Source of the DNA: an uncultured Oscillibacter sp.
GTDB lineage: Bacteria > Bacillota > Clostridia > Oscillospirales > Oscillospiraceae
Direction of reading: 5' to 3'
Length of the DNA stretch: 64,000 bases
Assembly: GCA_910576865.1 (NCBI GenBank)
Contig: CAJTKE010000009.1
Span: 28,471-92,470 of the forward strand
In this document: positions 1-8,207 of the stretch, piece by piece
Layout: the number at the start of each line of letters is the position of its first letter
How positions within the stretch are numbered: the stretch's first letter is position 1
The notes under the pieces: model-generated
Seen by the model: only the letters and a program-made list of their open reading frames with translations
What the model was told of the DNA's origin: nothing
Database searches by the model: none
Position numbers and translations under genes: made by a program

Positions 1-992
1 TTTTCATAGAGTCTGGTGTAGAGCTCGCCGGTGGAGGGATCCGCCCCGAAGAGGCGGGCGGCCTCCCCCAGGACGCTTACCCAGGCGTTGGTGTCGTTGG
101 TGCAGTTGTTGCAGTGGACCATGGCCACGGGGGCCCCGGCGGGGGTGGTCACCAGGTCGATTTCCTCATGGACTTTTTTCAACGGCTTTTCCAGCACCAC
201 CATGGAGAAGATGGAGGTGCCGGCGGAGACGTTGCCCGTCCGGGGGGCCACGGCGTTGGTGGCGGCCATGCCGGTGCCCGCGTCCCCCTCCGCCGGGGCG
301 AAGGGAATGCCGGGGGCCAGCAGGCCGTCCAGCAGGGCCGCGCCGGCCTCCGTGAGGGTCCCGGCGGGCTCTCCCGCCGTCAGCACCTTCGGGAGCAGGT
401 CCCGGAGCTTCCAGGGCAGGCCCTTCACCTTCTCCAGCGCGTCGAATTTCGCCAGCATCCCGGCGTCATAGTCCAAGACCGCACTGTCGATGGGGAACAT
501 GCCGCTGGCCTCCCCCACCCCCACGGCGTTGACGCCCGTGAGCATATGGTGGACATAGCCCGCCAGGGTGGTGATATGGGCGATGCTGAAGATGTGTTCC
601 TCGCCGTTCAGCACCGCCTGATAGAGGTGGGCGACGCTCCAGCGCTGGGGGATGTTGAAGCCGAAAAGCTCCGTCAGTTCCGCCGCCGCCGGGCCGGTGG
701 AGGTGCACTGCCAGGTGCGGAAGGGGGTCAGCAGGTTCCAGTCCCTGTCAAAGGCCAGGTAGCCGTGCATCATGGCGGAGACGCCCATGGCGGCGACGGT
801 CTGCCGGTCCTCCACCTTGGAAATCGCCGCCTTCAGGCCGGTCCAGACCTCCTCCAGAGGATAGGTCCAGACGCCGTTCTCAAACCGGGAGGCCCAGGTG
901 TAATCCCCGGAGGAGACGGGCTGAAAGGCCTCGTCAATGGAGACGGCCTTGATACGGGTGGAGCCAAGCTCCAGTCCCAAGCAGGTGTTCAT
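1..992 (-). CDS. FGGY-family carbohydrate kinase (pentulose kinase-like), 3' end beyond window
   Basis: The gene reads leftward off the window edge, so only about 330 N-terminal residues are present. The product starts MNTCLGLELGSTRIKAVSID, which carries the FGGY/actin-fold phosphate-1 motif (LGSTRIKA). Further on come the substrate-domain stretch around SAMMHGYLAFD and a phosphate-2-like segment NVSAGTSIFSM. FGGY kinases phosphorylate sugars such as L-ribulose or xylulose in the cytosol. The start overlaps the stop of the upstream permease gene (ATGA), so it is the last visible gene of the sugar ABC operon. L-ribulokinase-like activity is an inference from the nearby AraR-like repressor and furanose-type binding protein; the sequence alone does not fix the substrate. 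Confidence 0.85.
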   Translation of the reverse strand, partial: MNTCLGLELGSTRIKAVSIDEAFQPVSSGDYTWASRFENGVWTYPLEEVWTGLKAAISKVEDRQTVAAMGVSAMMHGYLAFDRDWNLLTPFRTWQCTSTGPAAAELTELFGFNIPQRWSVAHLYQAVLNGEEHIFSIAHITTLAGYVHHMLTGVNAVGVGEASGMFPIDSAVLDYDAGMLAKFDALEKVKGLPWKLRDLLPKVLTAGEPAGTLTEAGAALLDGLLAPGIPFAPAEGDAGTGMAATNAVAPRTGNVSAGTSIFSMVVLEKPLKKVHEEIDLVTTPAGAPVAMVHCNNCTNDTNAWVSVLGEAARLFGADPSTGELYTRLYE

Positions 993-2047
993 TTTCCGCC
1001 CTCCCTGCCGCCGGTGTTCTTGCGCATCAGCACGATGCTCTGGATCACCAGGAACAAACAGAGCATGGCCGCCACGGTGATGTTGGACCACCACGCCTCG
1101 TCAAAGCCCAGGGAGGAGACGATGCGCTTGATGGTGTTCAGGCTCATGACGCCGAAGAAGGTCCCCGCCACGTTGCCCACGCCGCCGGTGAGCAGGGTCC
1201 CTCCGATGATGGAGGAGGCGATGGCGTTCATTTCATCCCCCGCGCCGTTGGCCACGTCGCCGCTGCCCACGTGGAGGAAGTAGAGGATGCCGCCCAGGCC
1301 CGCCAGAAGGCTGCACAGGATATGGGCCAGAAATTTGGTGCGGCGCACGTTGATGCCCAGCATGTTGGCGCTCTGGTTGTTTCCGCCCACGGCGTAAAAG
1401 GCGCGGCCCAGCTTCGTCCAGCGCAGGAGGCAGAAGAGGAGCACCACCGCCAGCAGGGCGATGACCACGCCCACCTCCACATAGGCCGGGATGTACTGCC
1501 CCAGCTTGTTGTTGGAGCCCAGGCCCGGAACGAGGATGCGGGTGTCCTTCACCGCCAGGAAGCCCTCGCTGGTCACCCGGATGGGCTCCTTGCTGACGAT
1601 GGTGGTCATGCCCTTGGCGAAGAACATGCCCGCCAGGGACACGATGAAGGGCTGGATTTCCAGATAGGCCACCAGATACCCCTGGACCAGCCCGAAGAGA
1701 AGGCCGATGCCCAGGCCGATGAGCAGAACCGTCAGGACACTGCCGCCCTGCCGCTCCAGGTTGACCGCCCCGGCCATGCAGACGAGGCTGGTGACGGCTC
1801 CCACGCTGATGTCGATTCCCCCGGTGATCATGACGATGCTCATGCCGCAGGACAGGACGATCAGGGACGCGTTGTTGTTCAGGATGTTCAGGAAGTTCTG
1901 GGGCTTGGTGAAGCCGCCTCCCAGGAAAATGACGGCGGACAGGTACAGGGCAAAGAAGACCAGCACCGTGATGGCAAGCAGCAGATTGGTGTCCGAGATC
2001 TCCCGGTGGGCCTTGAGACGGGGCGCTTTCATTGTAGTGGCCGTCAT
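989..2047 (-). CDS. Sugar ABC transporter permease (RbsC/YjfF type)
   Basis: This 352-residue polytopic protein belongs to the ribose/galactofuranose permease family (BPD_transp_2). Visible landmarks are the segment GGIDISVGAV, typical of RbsC-like permeases, and the later GGTLLTGGVGNVAGTFFG block. About nine to ten hydrophobic segments fill the chain, and length is normal. The ATG lies one base after the stop of the previous permease and is preceded by GGAGG. It should form the membrane channel as a heterodimer with the adjacent permease and is translationally coupled within the operon. Confidence 0.93.
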   Translation of the reverse strand: MTATTMKAPRLKAHREISDTNLLLAITVLVFFALYLSAVIFLGGGFTKPQNFLNILNNNASLIVLSCGMSIVMITGGIDISVGAVTSLVCMAGAVNLERQGGSVLTVLLIGLGIGLLFGLVQGYLVAYLEIQPFIVSLAGMFFAKGMTTIVSKEPIRVTSEGFLAVKDTRILVPGLGSNNKLGQYIPAYVEVGVVIALLAVVLLFCLLRWTKLGRAFYAVGGNNQSANMLGINVRRTKFLAHILCSLLAGLGGILYFLHVGSGDVANGAGDEMNAIASSIIGGTLLTGGVGNVAGTFFGVMSLNTIKRIVSSLGFDEAWWSNITVAAMLCLFLVIQSIVLMRKNTGGREGGK

Positions 2048-2048
2048 G

Positions 2049-3164
2049 TCACTTCGCCTCCTTCGCGATTTTATCCGCCTTGAGCTGGAACCGCAGGTTC
2101 GCCATCCTGCTCCGCACCACCGGGGCGCTGAGGACCACCAGCAGGATGACCACCACCGCCTTGTAGGCGGGCAGGGCCGTGGAGGGCACCTCGTACTTGT
2201 AGAGCGTGGTGGTGAGGAACTGGATGACGTAGGCCCCCAGGATGGAGCCGTAGATGTTGAACCTGCCGCCGGAAAGGGCGTTGCCCCCCAGGGCCACCGC
2301 CAGGATGGCGTCCATCTCGATGTTCTCCGCGATGCGGGAGTAGTTGATGGAGCCGCTGCGGCTGACCCGGATGAAGCCCGCCACCGCCACGCACACGCCC
2401 AGAATCACATAGGTGAGCAGCTTGACCATCCGGGGGTTGACGCCGTTGAGCCGGGAGGAGCTGGGATTGATGCCCACGGACTGGGTGTAAAGCCCCAGGG
2501 TGGTGAATTTCAGCACCAGCCAGAAGACCAGGATCACGAAAGCGGTGATGAAGATCGGCGTGGGCACGGGAATGCCGGGAAGGAAGGTGCCCGCGTACTT
2601 GAAGTCCAGGTCATTGATGATGGGCAGCTGGTTGTTGTTGATCCAGGCGGCGATGGAGCGCCCGGCGGTGTACAAAATCAGGGTGGCCACCATGGGCTGG
2701 ATCTTGAAGTAAGCCACCAGCGTGCCGTTGAAGGCGCCGAAGAGGGCCGACACCGCCATGCCGATGAGCACCGCCAGAATCAGGTTCATCTGCATGGTAT
2801 CCGCGGTGACCTGTCCCCCGCAGACCAGCCGGAGAATCACGCTTCCGGCGATGGCCATGGCCGCGCCCACGGAGATGTCCTGCCCTCCGGAGGAGGCGGT
2901 GACCAGCGTCATGCCGATGGCCAGGATGACCAGCTCCGAGGCGTTGTCCAGCACGGAGATGATGTTTCCGCTGAGCACCGGGTTGCCCAGGCTGTTCTCC
3001 TTGACGCTGACCGCGAAGAAGGACGGGTCGGCGACAAGATTGAAAATCACCAGCAGGGCCAGGGCCGCGAAGGGGATGAAAAGCTGCTGCCGGACAAGCC
3101 GCCTGAACAGGCTCTCGCCGGGCTGCCTCACTTTGGTTTCAGGGGTTTTCACCGGGGCCATCAT
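2049..3164 (-). CDS. Sugar ABC transporter permease (YtfT/RbsC type)
   Basis: This 371-residue integral membrane protein is the second permease of the sugar importer. It shows the family landmarks SGGQDISVGAAMAIAG and ALGGNALSGGRFNIYGSILGA, with a short cytosolic N-terminus before the first membrane span. The start ATG overlaps the stop codon of the ATPase gene (ATGATG), with GGAGGTGACG just upstream. Length matches YtfT-like permeases, and no lesion is seen here although the ATPase next to it is damaged. Confidence 0.93.
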   Translation of the reverse strand: MMAPVKTPETKVRQPGESLFRRLVRQQLFIPFAALALLVIFNLVADPSFFAVSVKENSLGNPVLSGNIISVLDNASELVILAIGMTLVTASSGGQDISVGAAMAIAGSVILRLVCGGQVTADTMQMNLILAVLIGMAVSALFGAFNGTLVAYFKIQPMVATLILYTAGRSIAAWINNNQLPIINDLDFKYAGTFLPGIPVPTPIFITAFVILVFWLVLKFTTLGLYTQSVGINPSSSRLNGVNPRMVKLLTYVILGVCVAVAGFIRVSRSGSINYSRIAENIEMDAILAVALGGNALSGGRFNIYGSILGAYVIQFLTTTLYKYEVPSTALPAYKAVVVILLVVLSAPVVRSRMANLRFQLKADKIAKEAK

Positions 3165-4456
3165 TCGTCACCTCCCGCAATCGTCGCCATGATTTTCGTC
3201 TGGGTCAGGTCCTCTCCGGAGAGCTCGCCCACCGCCTTCCGGTCCCGCATGACCACCAGGCGGGAACAGGTGCGCAGCATCTCGTCAATCTCCGAGGAGA
3301 TGAAGGTCACGCTGGTGCCCTTCTCCGCGAGGCGCAGGACCAGCTTCTGAATCTCGATCTTCGTGCCGATGTCGATGCCCCGGGTGGGCTCATCCAGAAT
3401 CAGATACTTGGGGTCCGTCAGCAGCCACCGGGCCAGGATGCACTTTTGCTGGTTGCCGCCGGAGAGGGATTTGATGGGGGTGTCCGCCGAGGCGGTCTTG
3501 ATCTCCAGCAGCTGGATGTAGTTGTCGGCGAAGGCCTCCGCCTGGGCCCTGGAAATGGGGCGGAAAAAGCCCTTCATCACCTGATAGGCCAGGATGATGT
3601 TCTCCCGGACGGAGAGGTCGCCCACGATGCCGTCCCCCTTCCGGTCCTCGGGCAGATACCCGATGCCCCGCTTCATGGCGTCCAGGGGCTTCTTGATCTT
3701 GACCTCCCTGCCGTCCATCTTCACCGTGCCGCCGGTGACGTGGTCCGCGCCGAAGATGGCCCGGACGCACTCGCTCCGCCCGGAGCCCAGGAGGCCGGTG
3801 AAGCCGTTGACCTCCCCCTTGCGGATGGAGAAGTCAAAGGGCTTGATGCCCGCGCTGCTGCAAAGGTTCCGGGCCTCAAACACGGGAGCCCCTTCCCGAT
3901 CCGTGGCCACGCCGCCGGACTCGCCCTTGATGTCGGCCATGTCGTCCAGCTCCTTGCCCAGCATCTTGCTGACCAGCTTCACCCGGGGCAGGTCCTCGAT
4001 GACGTACTCGCCCACAAGCGTCCCGTCCCGGAGGACGGTGATCCGGTCACAGACCTCATAGACCTGCTCCAGGAAGTGGGTGACGAAGATGATGCCCACG
4101 CCCTTCTTCCGCAGGTCCCGCATGAGGCCGAACAGCTTCTGCACCTCCTGCTCGTCCAGGGAGGAGGTGGGTTCGTCCAGAATCAGCACCTTGCACTCCA
4201 TGTCCACCGCCCGGGCGATGGCCACCATCTGCTGCACGGCGATGGAGCAGGTCCCCAGCTGCTGGGTGGGGCTGGCGGGGATGCCCAGGGACTCCAGGAT
4301 TTTTCCCGCGCCGCTGTGCATCCTTCTCCAGTTGGTGACCGCCCCTTTCGTGCGGCCGATGTACATGTTCTCCGCCACGCTCAGGTTGGGGCACAGGGTG
4401 ATTTCCTGATAGACGGTGCAGATGCCCCGCATTTCCAATACCGCGCCTTGCTCCAT
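3161..4456 (-). CDS. Sugar ABC transporter ATP-binding protein lacking the first Walker A (internal deletion)
   Basis: This is a two-domain RbsA/YtfR-type ATPase. The start chosen is the ATG at 4456, preceded by GGAGG nine bases upstream; an upstream in-frame ATG at 4480 has no ribosome site. The product is about 431 residues against roughly 500 for the family. After MEQGAVLEMRGI it runs directly into the Q-loop segment CTVYQEIT. The 70-odd residues that normally hold beta-strands 1-3 and the Walker A (GENGAGKST) are therefore absent. Domain 1 keeps Walker B (VLILDEPTSSLD, about 90-101) and the H-loop (IFVTHF). Domain 2 has the usual degenerate Walker A (GLLGSGRSE, about 221-229), signature LSGGNQQ (about 331-337) and Walker B (LILDEPTRGID). 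Domain 2 is normally non-canonical in this family, so transport is probably lost unless another ATPase substitutes. Confidence 0.85.
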   Translation of the reverse strand: MEQGAVLEMRGICTVYQEITLCPNLSVAENMYIGRTKGAVTNWRRMHSGAGKILESLGIPASPTQQLGTCSIAVQQMVAIARAVDMECKVLILDEPTSSLDEQEVQKLFGLMRDLRKKGVGIIFVTHFLEQVYEVCDRITVLRDGTLVGEYVIEDLPRVKLVSKMLGKELDDMADIKGESGGVATDREGAPVFEARNLCSSAGIKPFDFSIRKGEVNGFTGLLGSGRSECVRAIFGADHVTGGTVKMDGREVKIKKPLDAMKRGIGYLPEDRKGDGIVGDLSVRENIILAYQVMKGFFRPISRAQAEAFADNYIQLLEIKTASADTPIKSLSGGNQQKCILARWLLTDPKYLILDEPTRGIDIGTKIEIQKLVLRLAEKGTSVTFISSEIDEMLRTCSRLVVMRDRKAVGELSGEDLTQTKIMATIAGGDE

Positions 4457-4484
4457 AGGGTTACGCCTCCATTCTTTCACGTTT

Positions 4485-4517
4485 CAAAAACGCGGCGCGG
4501 CATGTCAGCCGCGCCGC
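4485..4517 (-). terminator. Attenuator-type hairpin between binding-protein and ATPase genes
   Basis: A perfect 10-bp GC stem (GCGGCGCGGC / GCCGCGCCGC, loop of six) is followed on the minus strand by GTTTTTG. It lies in the 101-bp gap between the binding-protein stop and the ATPase start, a usual place for a partial terminator that lets binding protein exceed the membrane components. Confidence 0.75.
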
Positions 4518-4557
4518 ATGTCGGGTCACGCCTTGTTCAGATTCGGGTCAGTCCAGA

Positions 4558-5601
4558 TCAGGTGCCGTAGGTGTCCACGTCGGCCTGGGTCAGGGTGTCG
4601 CAGTCGAAGCCCTGCTCGGGGGTGTAGATGATCTTCTGGGCGGGCTGCTTGCCGGCCGCCAGATCCTTGATGATGCCGTCAACCGTGTCCGCCTGGAGGG
4701 GGTTGCACAGGCCCATGTAGTTCCAGCTGCCCTCCAGCACCGCCTCAAAGGCCCACTTGTCGCTGTCGAAGCCCATGACGATGACGTCCCCGTCCTTGCC
4801 GTGGGTGATGCCGGCGGCGTCCAGGGCGGCCACGGCGCCCCGGGCCATGCCGTTGTTTTCCGCGTAGATGACGTTGAAGGGCTTGCCGGAGTCAATGACG
4901 GACTGGGTGATGGTCCGGGCGGTGGCCTCGTCCCAGTCGGCGGTCTGCTGGGTCACATAGTTCCAGTTCCCCTCGGCGGCCACCTTCTCGTCCAGGGCGC
5001 CGGTGCGGCCCAGCTGGGCGTCGGAGCCCATGTGGCCCTGGATGTGGATGATGTTGTACTCGTCCAGGCCCTGAGCGGCCAGCCACTCCACGGCGGTGGC
5101 GCCCTCGGCGGGCATGTCGGAGACCACGGCGGCTACGTACATGCTCTCGTCGGCTTCCAGCATCCGGTCAAAGAGGATGATCTGGGTGCCGGCGGCCTGG
5201 GCGTCCTGGAGGACGGTGTCCCAGCCGGTGGTGGAGGCGGGGGAGAGGAGCAGGAAGTCCACCTCGTCCTGGACCATCTGCTGGGCGGTGGCGATCTGCT
5301 GGGCCGCGTCGTTGTTGTTGTAGAAGGTGGCCTTGTAGCCGTTCTCCTCCGTGAAGGTGGCCCGCATGGCCGCGTCGTTGGCGGTCCGGTATCCGGATTC
5401 ATTGGGGTCGTTGTTGATGACGCCGACGGTGATCAGCTCGCCGGAGGCGTCGGCGGGCTCCTGGGCGTCGGAGCCGGTATCCGCCGGGGCGGAGCCGCCG
5501 CTGTCGGCGGGAGCGGAATCCCCGCCGCCATTGCCGCCGCCGCAGGCGGCCAGGGACAGAACCATGCACAGGGTCAGCAGGAGACAAAAGACTTTCTTCA
5601 T
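4558..5601 (-). CDS. Sugar ABC transporter substrate-binding lipoprotein (YtfQ/RbsB-like)
   Basis: This 347-residue type-1 periplasmic-binding-fold protein starts with a lipoprotein signal (MKKVFCLLLTLCMVLSLAAC, modified Cys about residue 20). A low-complexity Ser/Ala/Asp/Gly linker of about 35 residues follows, and mature sequence begins near ELITVGVINND. Segments TFTEENGY, GWDTVLQDAQAAGTQIILFDR and the late VIVMGFDSDKWA resemble galactofuranose/arabinofuranose-binding YtfQ proteins. The ATG at 5601 sits eight bases after GAGGA. It is the first gene of the importer operon, driven by the promoter at 5661-5689. A paralogue lies at 7212-8207. Confidence 0.92.
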   Translation of the reverse strand: MKKVFCLLLTLCMVLSLAACGGGNGGGDSAPADSGGSAPADTGSDAQEPADASGELITVGVINNDPNESGYRTANDAAMRATFTEENGYKATFYNNNDAAQQIATAQQMVQDEVDFLLLSPASTTGWDTVLQDAQAAGTQIILFDRMLEADESMYVAAVVSDMPAEGATAVEWLAAQGLDEYNIIHIQGHMGSDAQLGRTGALDEKVAAEGNWNYVTQQTADWDEATARTITQSVIDSGKPFNVIYAENNGMARGAVAALDAAGITHGKDGDVIVMGFDSDKWAFEAVLEGSWNYMGLCNPLQADTVDGIIKDLAAGKQPAQKIIYTPEQGFDCDTLTQADVDTYGT

Positions 5602-5660
5602 GACCAATTCCTCACTTTCAGATTTTGGGTTTGCCGGGCCCGCCCGGCTTCCATACCCGC

Positions 5661-5689
5661 ATTAAAAACGATTCCCCGTCCAAAGTCAA
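5661..5689 (-). promoter_or_regulatory. Promoter of the sugar ABC operon
   Basis: On the minus strand, TTGACT (5689-5684) and TTTAAT (5666-5661) are separated by exactly 17 bases. The -10 is 60 bases upstream of the lipoprotein ATG. It lies in an AT-rich block (about 5640-6070) unlike the coding DNA around it. Confidence 0.7.
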
Positions 5690-6062
5690 TACGTTTTTGG
5701 TCATATCATCCATTTTTGTATGGGTAAATAGGACAAATTTTATACATTATGACAGATAGTAATACAAATTTTGATCTTTTCGGAGAAACAATTTCTCTTT
5801 AAGTTGAAAATTTTATGATTTGTCTTATAGATTCGTTTGTTTTCTTCTGATTTTCAAAAGAGCAGGGCAAATTTTTCCCTCCGGCAGATTGCCCAACTTT
5901 CAAAAAACGGTTGATTTTCTTTTGGTAAAAGGTAAAAAATTTTGCCCGCCAAACCGGAGCCCGACAGATGCGGCAAAAAAATTTGTGTTTTCTTTTGAAC
6001 AAAGCGACAAAGTTCCAAAAAGCGTCCACCTTTATTTTGGTCAAATTACCGTTGACACCTGG
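5690..6062. promoter_or_regulatory. Divergent regulatory region with repeated TTTTGGTCAwAT motif
   Basis: This AT-rich intergenic stretch holds no gene that I can support. The 12-mer TTTTGGTCA(T/A)AT occurs at 5695-5706, just upstream of the ABC operon -35, and at 6035-6046, just upstream of the regulator -10. Two ACAAATTTT segments (about 5733 and 5764) lie between. These are candidate operator half-sites for the AraR-like repressor encoded next door. This is inference from position and repetition only. Confidence 0.4.
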
Positions 6063-6068
6063 TATAAT
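6060..6068 (+). promoter_or_regulatory. Extended -10 promoter element of the AraR-like gene
   Basis: TGGTATAAT forms an extended -10 (TGn then TATAAT at 6063-6068) 33 bases before the regulator start. No good -35 lies at 17 bases. A TTGACA at 6052-6057 is only five bases upstream of the -10 and cannot pair with it. Confidence 0.6.
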
Positions 6069-6100
6069 GAAAGCAATCCATGGCGGAAGGGGGCGCGGAC

Positions 6101-7168
6101 ATGGCGACAAAATACCAGCTTCTGGCGGACCGGCTCCGGGAGGATCTGACCCGGAACAGCGGACAGGCCGGGTACAAGCTGCCCACCGAGCAGGAGCTCA
6201 GCCGTCAGTACCACCTGAGCCGCCAGACCGTCCGCCACGCCCTGTCCCTCCTGGAGAAGGAGGGACTGATCCGGCGGCGGCAGGGCAGCGGGTCCTACGC
6301 CACCGGCCGCCTCCCCGGCGAGGCTCCCCGGCAGATCGCCGTGGTGACCTCCTTCCTGGACGACTACATCTTCCCCGCCATCCTCCACGACGCCTCCGAC
6401 GTCTTCTCCCGCCAGGGCTACTCCACCGCCGTCTACGCCACGGACAACCAAGTCAGCGCGGAGCGGGAGATTCTGCTCCGCCTGCTGGAGGAGCCGGTGA
6501 GCGGCCTTCTGGTGGAGGGCTCCAAAACCGCCCTGCCCACGCCCAACGCCGACCTCTATCAGCGCCTTCTCCAGACCGACACCCCCATTGTCTTCCTCCA
6601 CGGCGCTTACGCCGGACTGGACCAGGTCCCCTGCGTGGCGGACGACAACTACGGCGGCGGCTATCAGCTGGCCCGCCATCTGGTGCGCAAGGGGCACCGG
6701 GAGATTGCCGGGATTTTCAAAAGCGACGACATCCAGGGCCCCCAGCGCTACCACGGGGCGGTCTCCGCCCTTCGGGACGCGGGGCTGGCCATCCGGGACG
6801 GGCGCTTCGCCTGGTACGATACCGAGGACCGCCGCCGTCTCCTGGAGGGAAAGGACCGGCGCTTGCTGACTGACTTTCTCCAGAAGCGGCTGGAGGGCGC
6901 CACGGCGGTGATCTGCTACAACGACGAGATCGCCTATCACCTCATCCAGGTCCTGCTGGAAACGGGCCGCCGGGTGCCGGAGGAGGTGGCGGTGGTCAGC
7001 TTTGACAACAGCTATCTGAGCCAGCTGGGCCCCGTGCCCATCACCTCCCTCAGCCACCGCAGCCGCATGGGCCGGGTGGCGGCGGAGCAGATGATCGGCC
7101 TTCTGCGGCGGGAGGCCGTCCGCTCGAAATCCCTGGAGTGGGAGCTGGTGACGCGAAACAGCGGATAG
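6101..7168 (+). CDS. araR: GntR-LacI chimeric transcriptional regulator (AraR-like)
   Basis: This 355-residue protein has an N-terminal GntR winged helix (about 1-70; YKLPTEQELSRQYHLSRQTVRHALSLLEKEGLI) and a C-terminal LacI-type sugar-binding domain from about residue 80 (RQIAVVTSFLDDYIFPAILHDA, later VAVVSFDNSYLSQ). That architecture is characteristic of AraR, the arabinose repressor of Firmicutes. The start at 6101 is preceded by GAAGGGGG; an ATG at 6080 is in frame but lacks a ribosome site. It is divergent from the sugar ABC/kinase operon and is the obvious candidate for its repressor. The effector is inferred, not shown. Confidence 0.85.
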   Translation: MATKYQLLADRLREDLTRNSGQAGYKLPTEQELSRQYHLSRQTVRHALSLLEKEGLIRRRQGSGSYATGRLPGEAPRQIAVVTSFLDDYIFPAILHDASDVFSRQGYSTAVYATDNQVSAEREILLRLLEEPVSGLLVEGSKTALPTPNADLYQRLLQTDTPIVFLHGAYAGLDQVPCVADDNYGGGYQLARHLVRKGHREIAGIFKSDDIQGPQRYHGAVSALRDAGLAIRDGRFAWYDTEDRRRLLEGKDRRLLTDFLQKRLEGATAVICYNDEIAYHLIQVLLETGRRVPEEVAVVSFDNSYLSQLGPVPITSLSHRSRMGRVAAEQMIGLLRREAVRSKSLEWELVTRNSG

Positions 7169-7175
7169 CAAAAGA

Positions 7176-7212
7176 CCGGGAACGGATGAGGACATCCGTT
7201 CCCGGCCTTTTT
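7176..7212. terminator. Bidirectional terminator
   Basis: A 13-bp stem (CCGGGAACGGATG / CATCCGTTCCCGG) is followed by CCTTTTTC on the plus strand and by TCTTTTGC on the minus strand. It separates the converging AraR-like gene and the sensing-lipoprotein gene. Confidence 0.85.
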
Positions 7213-8207
7213 CAATACGCCCGGCTCTCCACCAGCGCCGCCGTCAGGTTCTCCGAGGTGAAGACCCGCTCTTCCACAAAAGAATGCTTCTCCGGCGTCC
7301 GGCCCGCCTCCATGTCCTGAATCACCGTTTCCACCAGCGGTCCCAGCAAAGGGTTGCACTCCACCGCCAGGGCGATTCTCCCGTTCAGGCACTCCGTCAG
7401 CGCCCCCCGGGTGGCGTCGAAGGTGATGATGCTCACGCCGTCCGGCCCGCAGGCGTACCCCTGTTCCTCCAGGGCCTGGAGCGCCCCGAAGGCGATGTTG
7501 TCGTTCTCGCAGTAGACCACGTCGATGTCCCTTCCTCCCGGAAGGGAGGAGAGGTATTCCGTCATGACCTCATAGGTCTTGGCCTGGGTGAAGTCCCCGT
7601 CCATCTGGGCCGGCAGCTCCCAGTTCTCGTGGGTCTCCACGGCCTCCTCCAGCGCCGCCGTCCGGCCCAGCTGGGCGGTGGAGCCCAGGGTACCCTGAAT
7701 GTGAATGACGCGGACGGGGTCTTCCGCCTCCCGGAAAGCGTCCTCCATCCAGGCCACGGCCAGCCGTCCCTCCTTCAGAAAGTCGGAGCCGATGTGGGCG
7801 GCGTAGAGGCTCTCATCCTCCACGTCCACCATGCGGTCCACCAGAATGACGGGGATGCCCGCCTCCTTGGCCTCCTGGAGCACGGAGTCCCAGCCGCTCT
7901 CGCTGATGGGCATCAGGACGATATAGTCCACCTGCTGCTGGATGAACTTCCGGATGGCGGTGATCTGGTTCTCCTGCTTCTGCCGGGCGTCGTCAAACAG
8001 GAGGCGGTAGCCGTTTTCCTCGGTGAACACCGCCTTCATGGACTCGGAGTTGGCCACCCGCCAGTCGGACTCCGCCCCCACCTGGCACATGCCGACGACA
8101 ATCAGGTCCTCGTTGGAGGAATCCCCGGGGGAATTCCTCCCGGCCCCGCAGGCGGAGCAGAGGACGAGGCCCAGGGCCAGCAGCGCAATCGGGAAAAAGC
8201 GTCTCAT
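7212..8207 (-). CDS. Substrate-binding lipoprotein attached to a two-component system
   Basis: This 331-residue type-1 periplasmic-binding-fold lipoprotein has a signal MRRFFPIALLALGLVLCSAC with lipid-modified Cys at about residue 20. It is clearly a paralogue of the transport binding protein at 4558-5601: TEENGY, GWDSVLQEAKEAGIPVILVDR and IHIQGTLGSTAQLGRT are shared with small changes. Its ATG overlaps the stop of the histidine kinase gene (ATGA), so it is co-translated with the sensor rather than with permeases. In such RR-HK-SBP operons the binding protein is thought to present the sugar to the kinase ectodomain. It looks full length, unlike its two partners. Confidence 0.88.
   Translation of the reverse strand: MRRFFPIALLALGLVLCSACGAGRNSPGDSSNEDLIVVGMCQVGAESDWRVANSESMKAVFTEENGYRLLFDDARQKQENQITAIRKFIQQQVDYIVLMPISESGWDSVLQEAKEAGIPVILVDRMVDVEDESLYAAHIGSDFLKEGRLAVAWMEDAFREAEDPVRVIHIQGTLGSTAQLGRTAALEEAVETHENWELPAQMDGDFTQAKTYEVMTEYLSSLPGGRDIDVVYCENDNIAFGALQALEEQGYACGPDGVSIITFDATRGALTECLNGRIALAVECNPLLGPLVETVIQDMEAGRTPEKHSFVEERVFTSENLTAALVESRAY

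Noticed and set aside
3161..4480. A longer ATPase start at 4480 that might hold the missing Walker A
   Set aside because: It adds only eight residues (MKEWRRNP), no ribosome site precedes it, and the remaining 77 bases to the binding-protein gene contain a terminator hairpin, so the missing domain is not hidden there.
6052..6068. TTGACA followed by TATAAT upstream of the AraR-like gene as a standard promoter
   Set aside because: The hexamers are only five bases apart, far too close. Only the extended -10 is kept.
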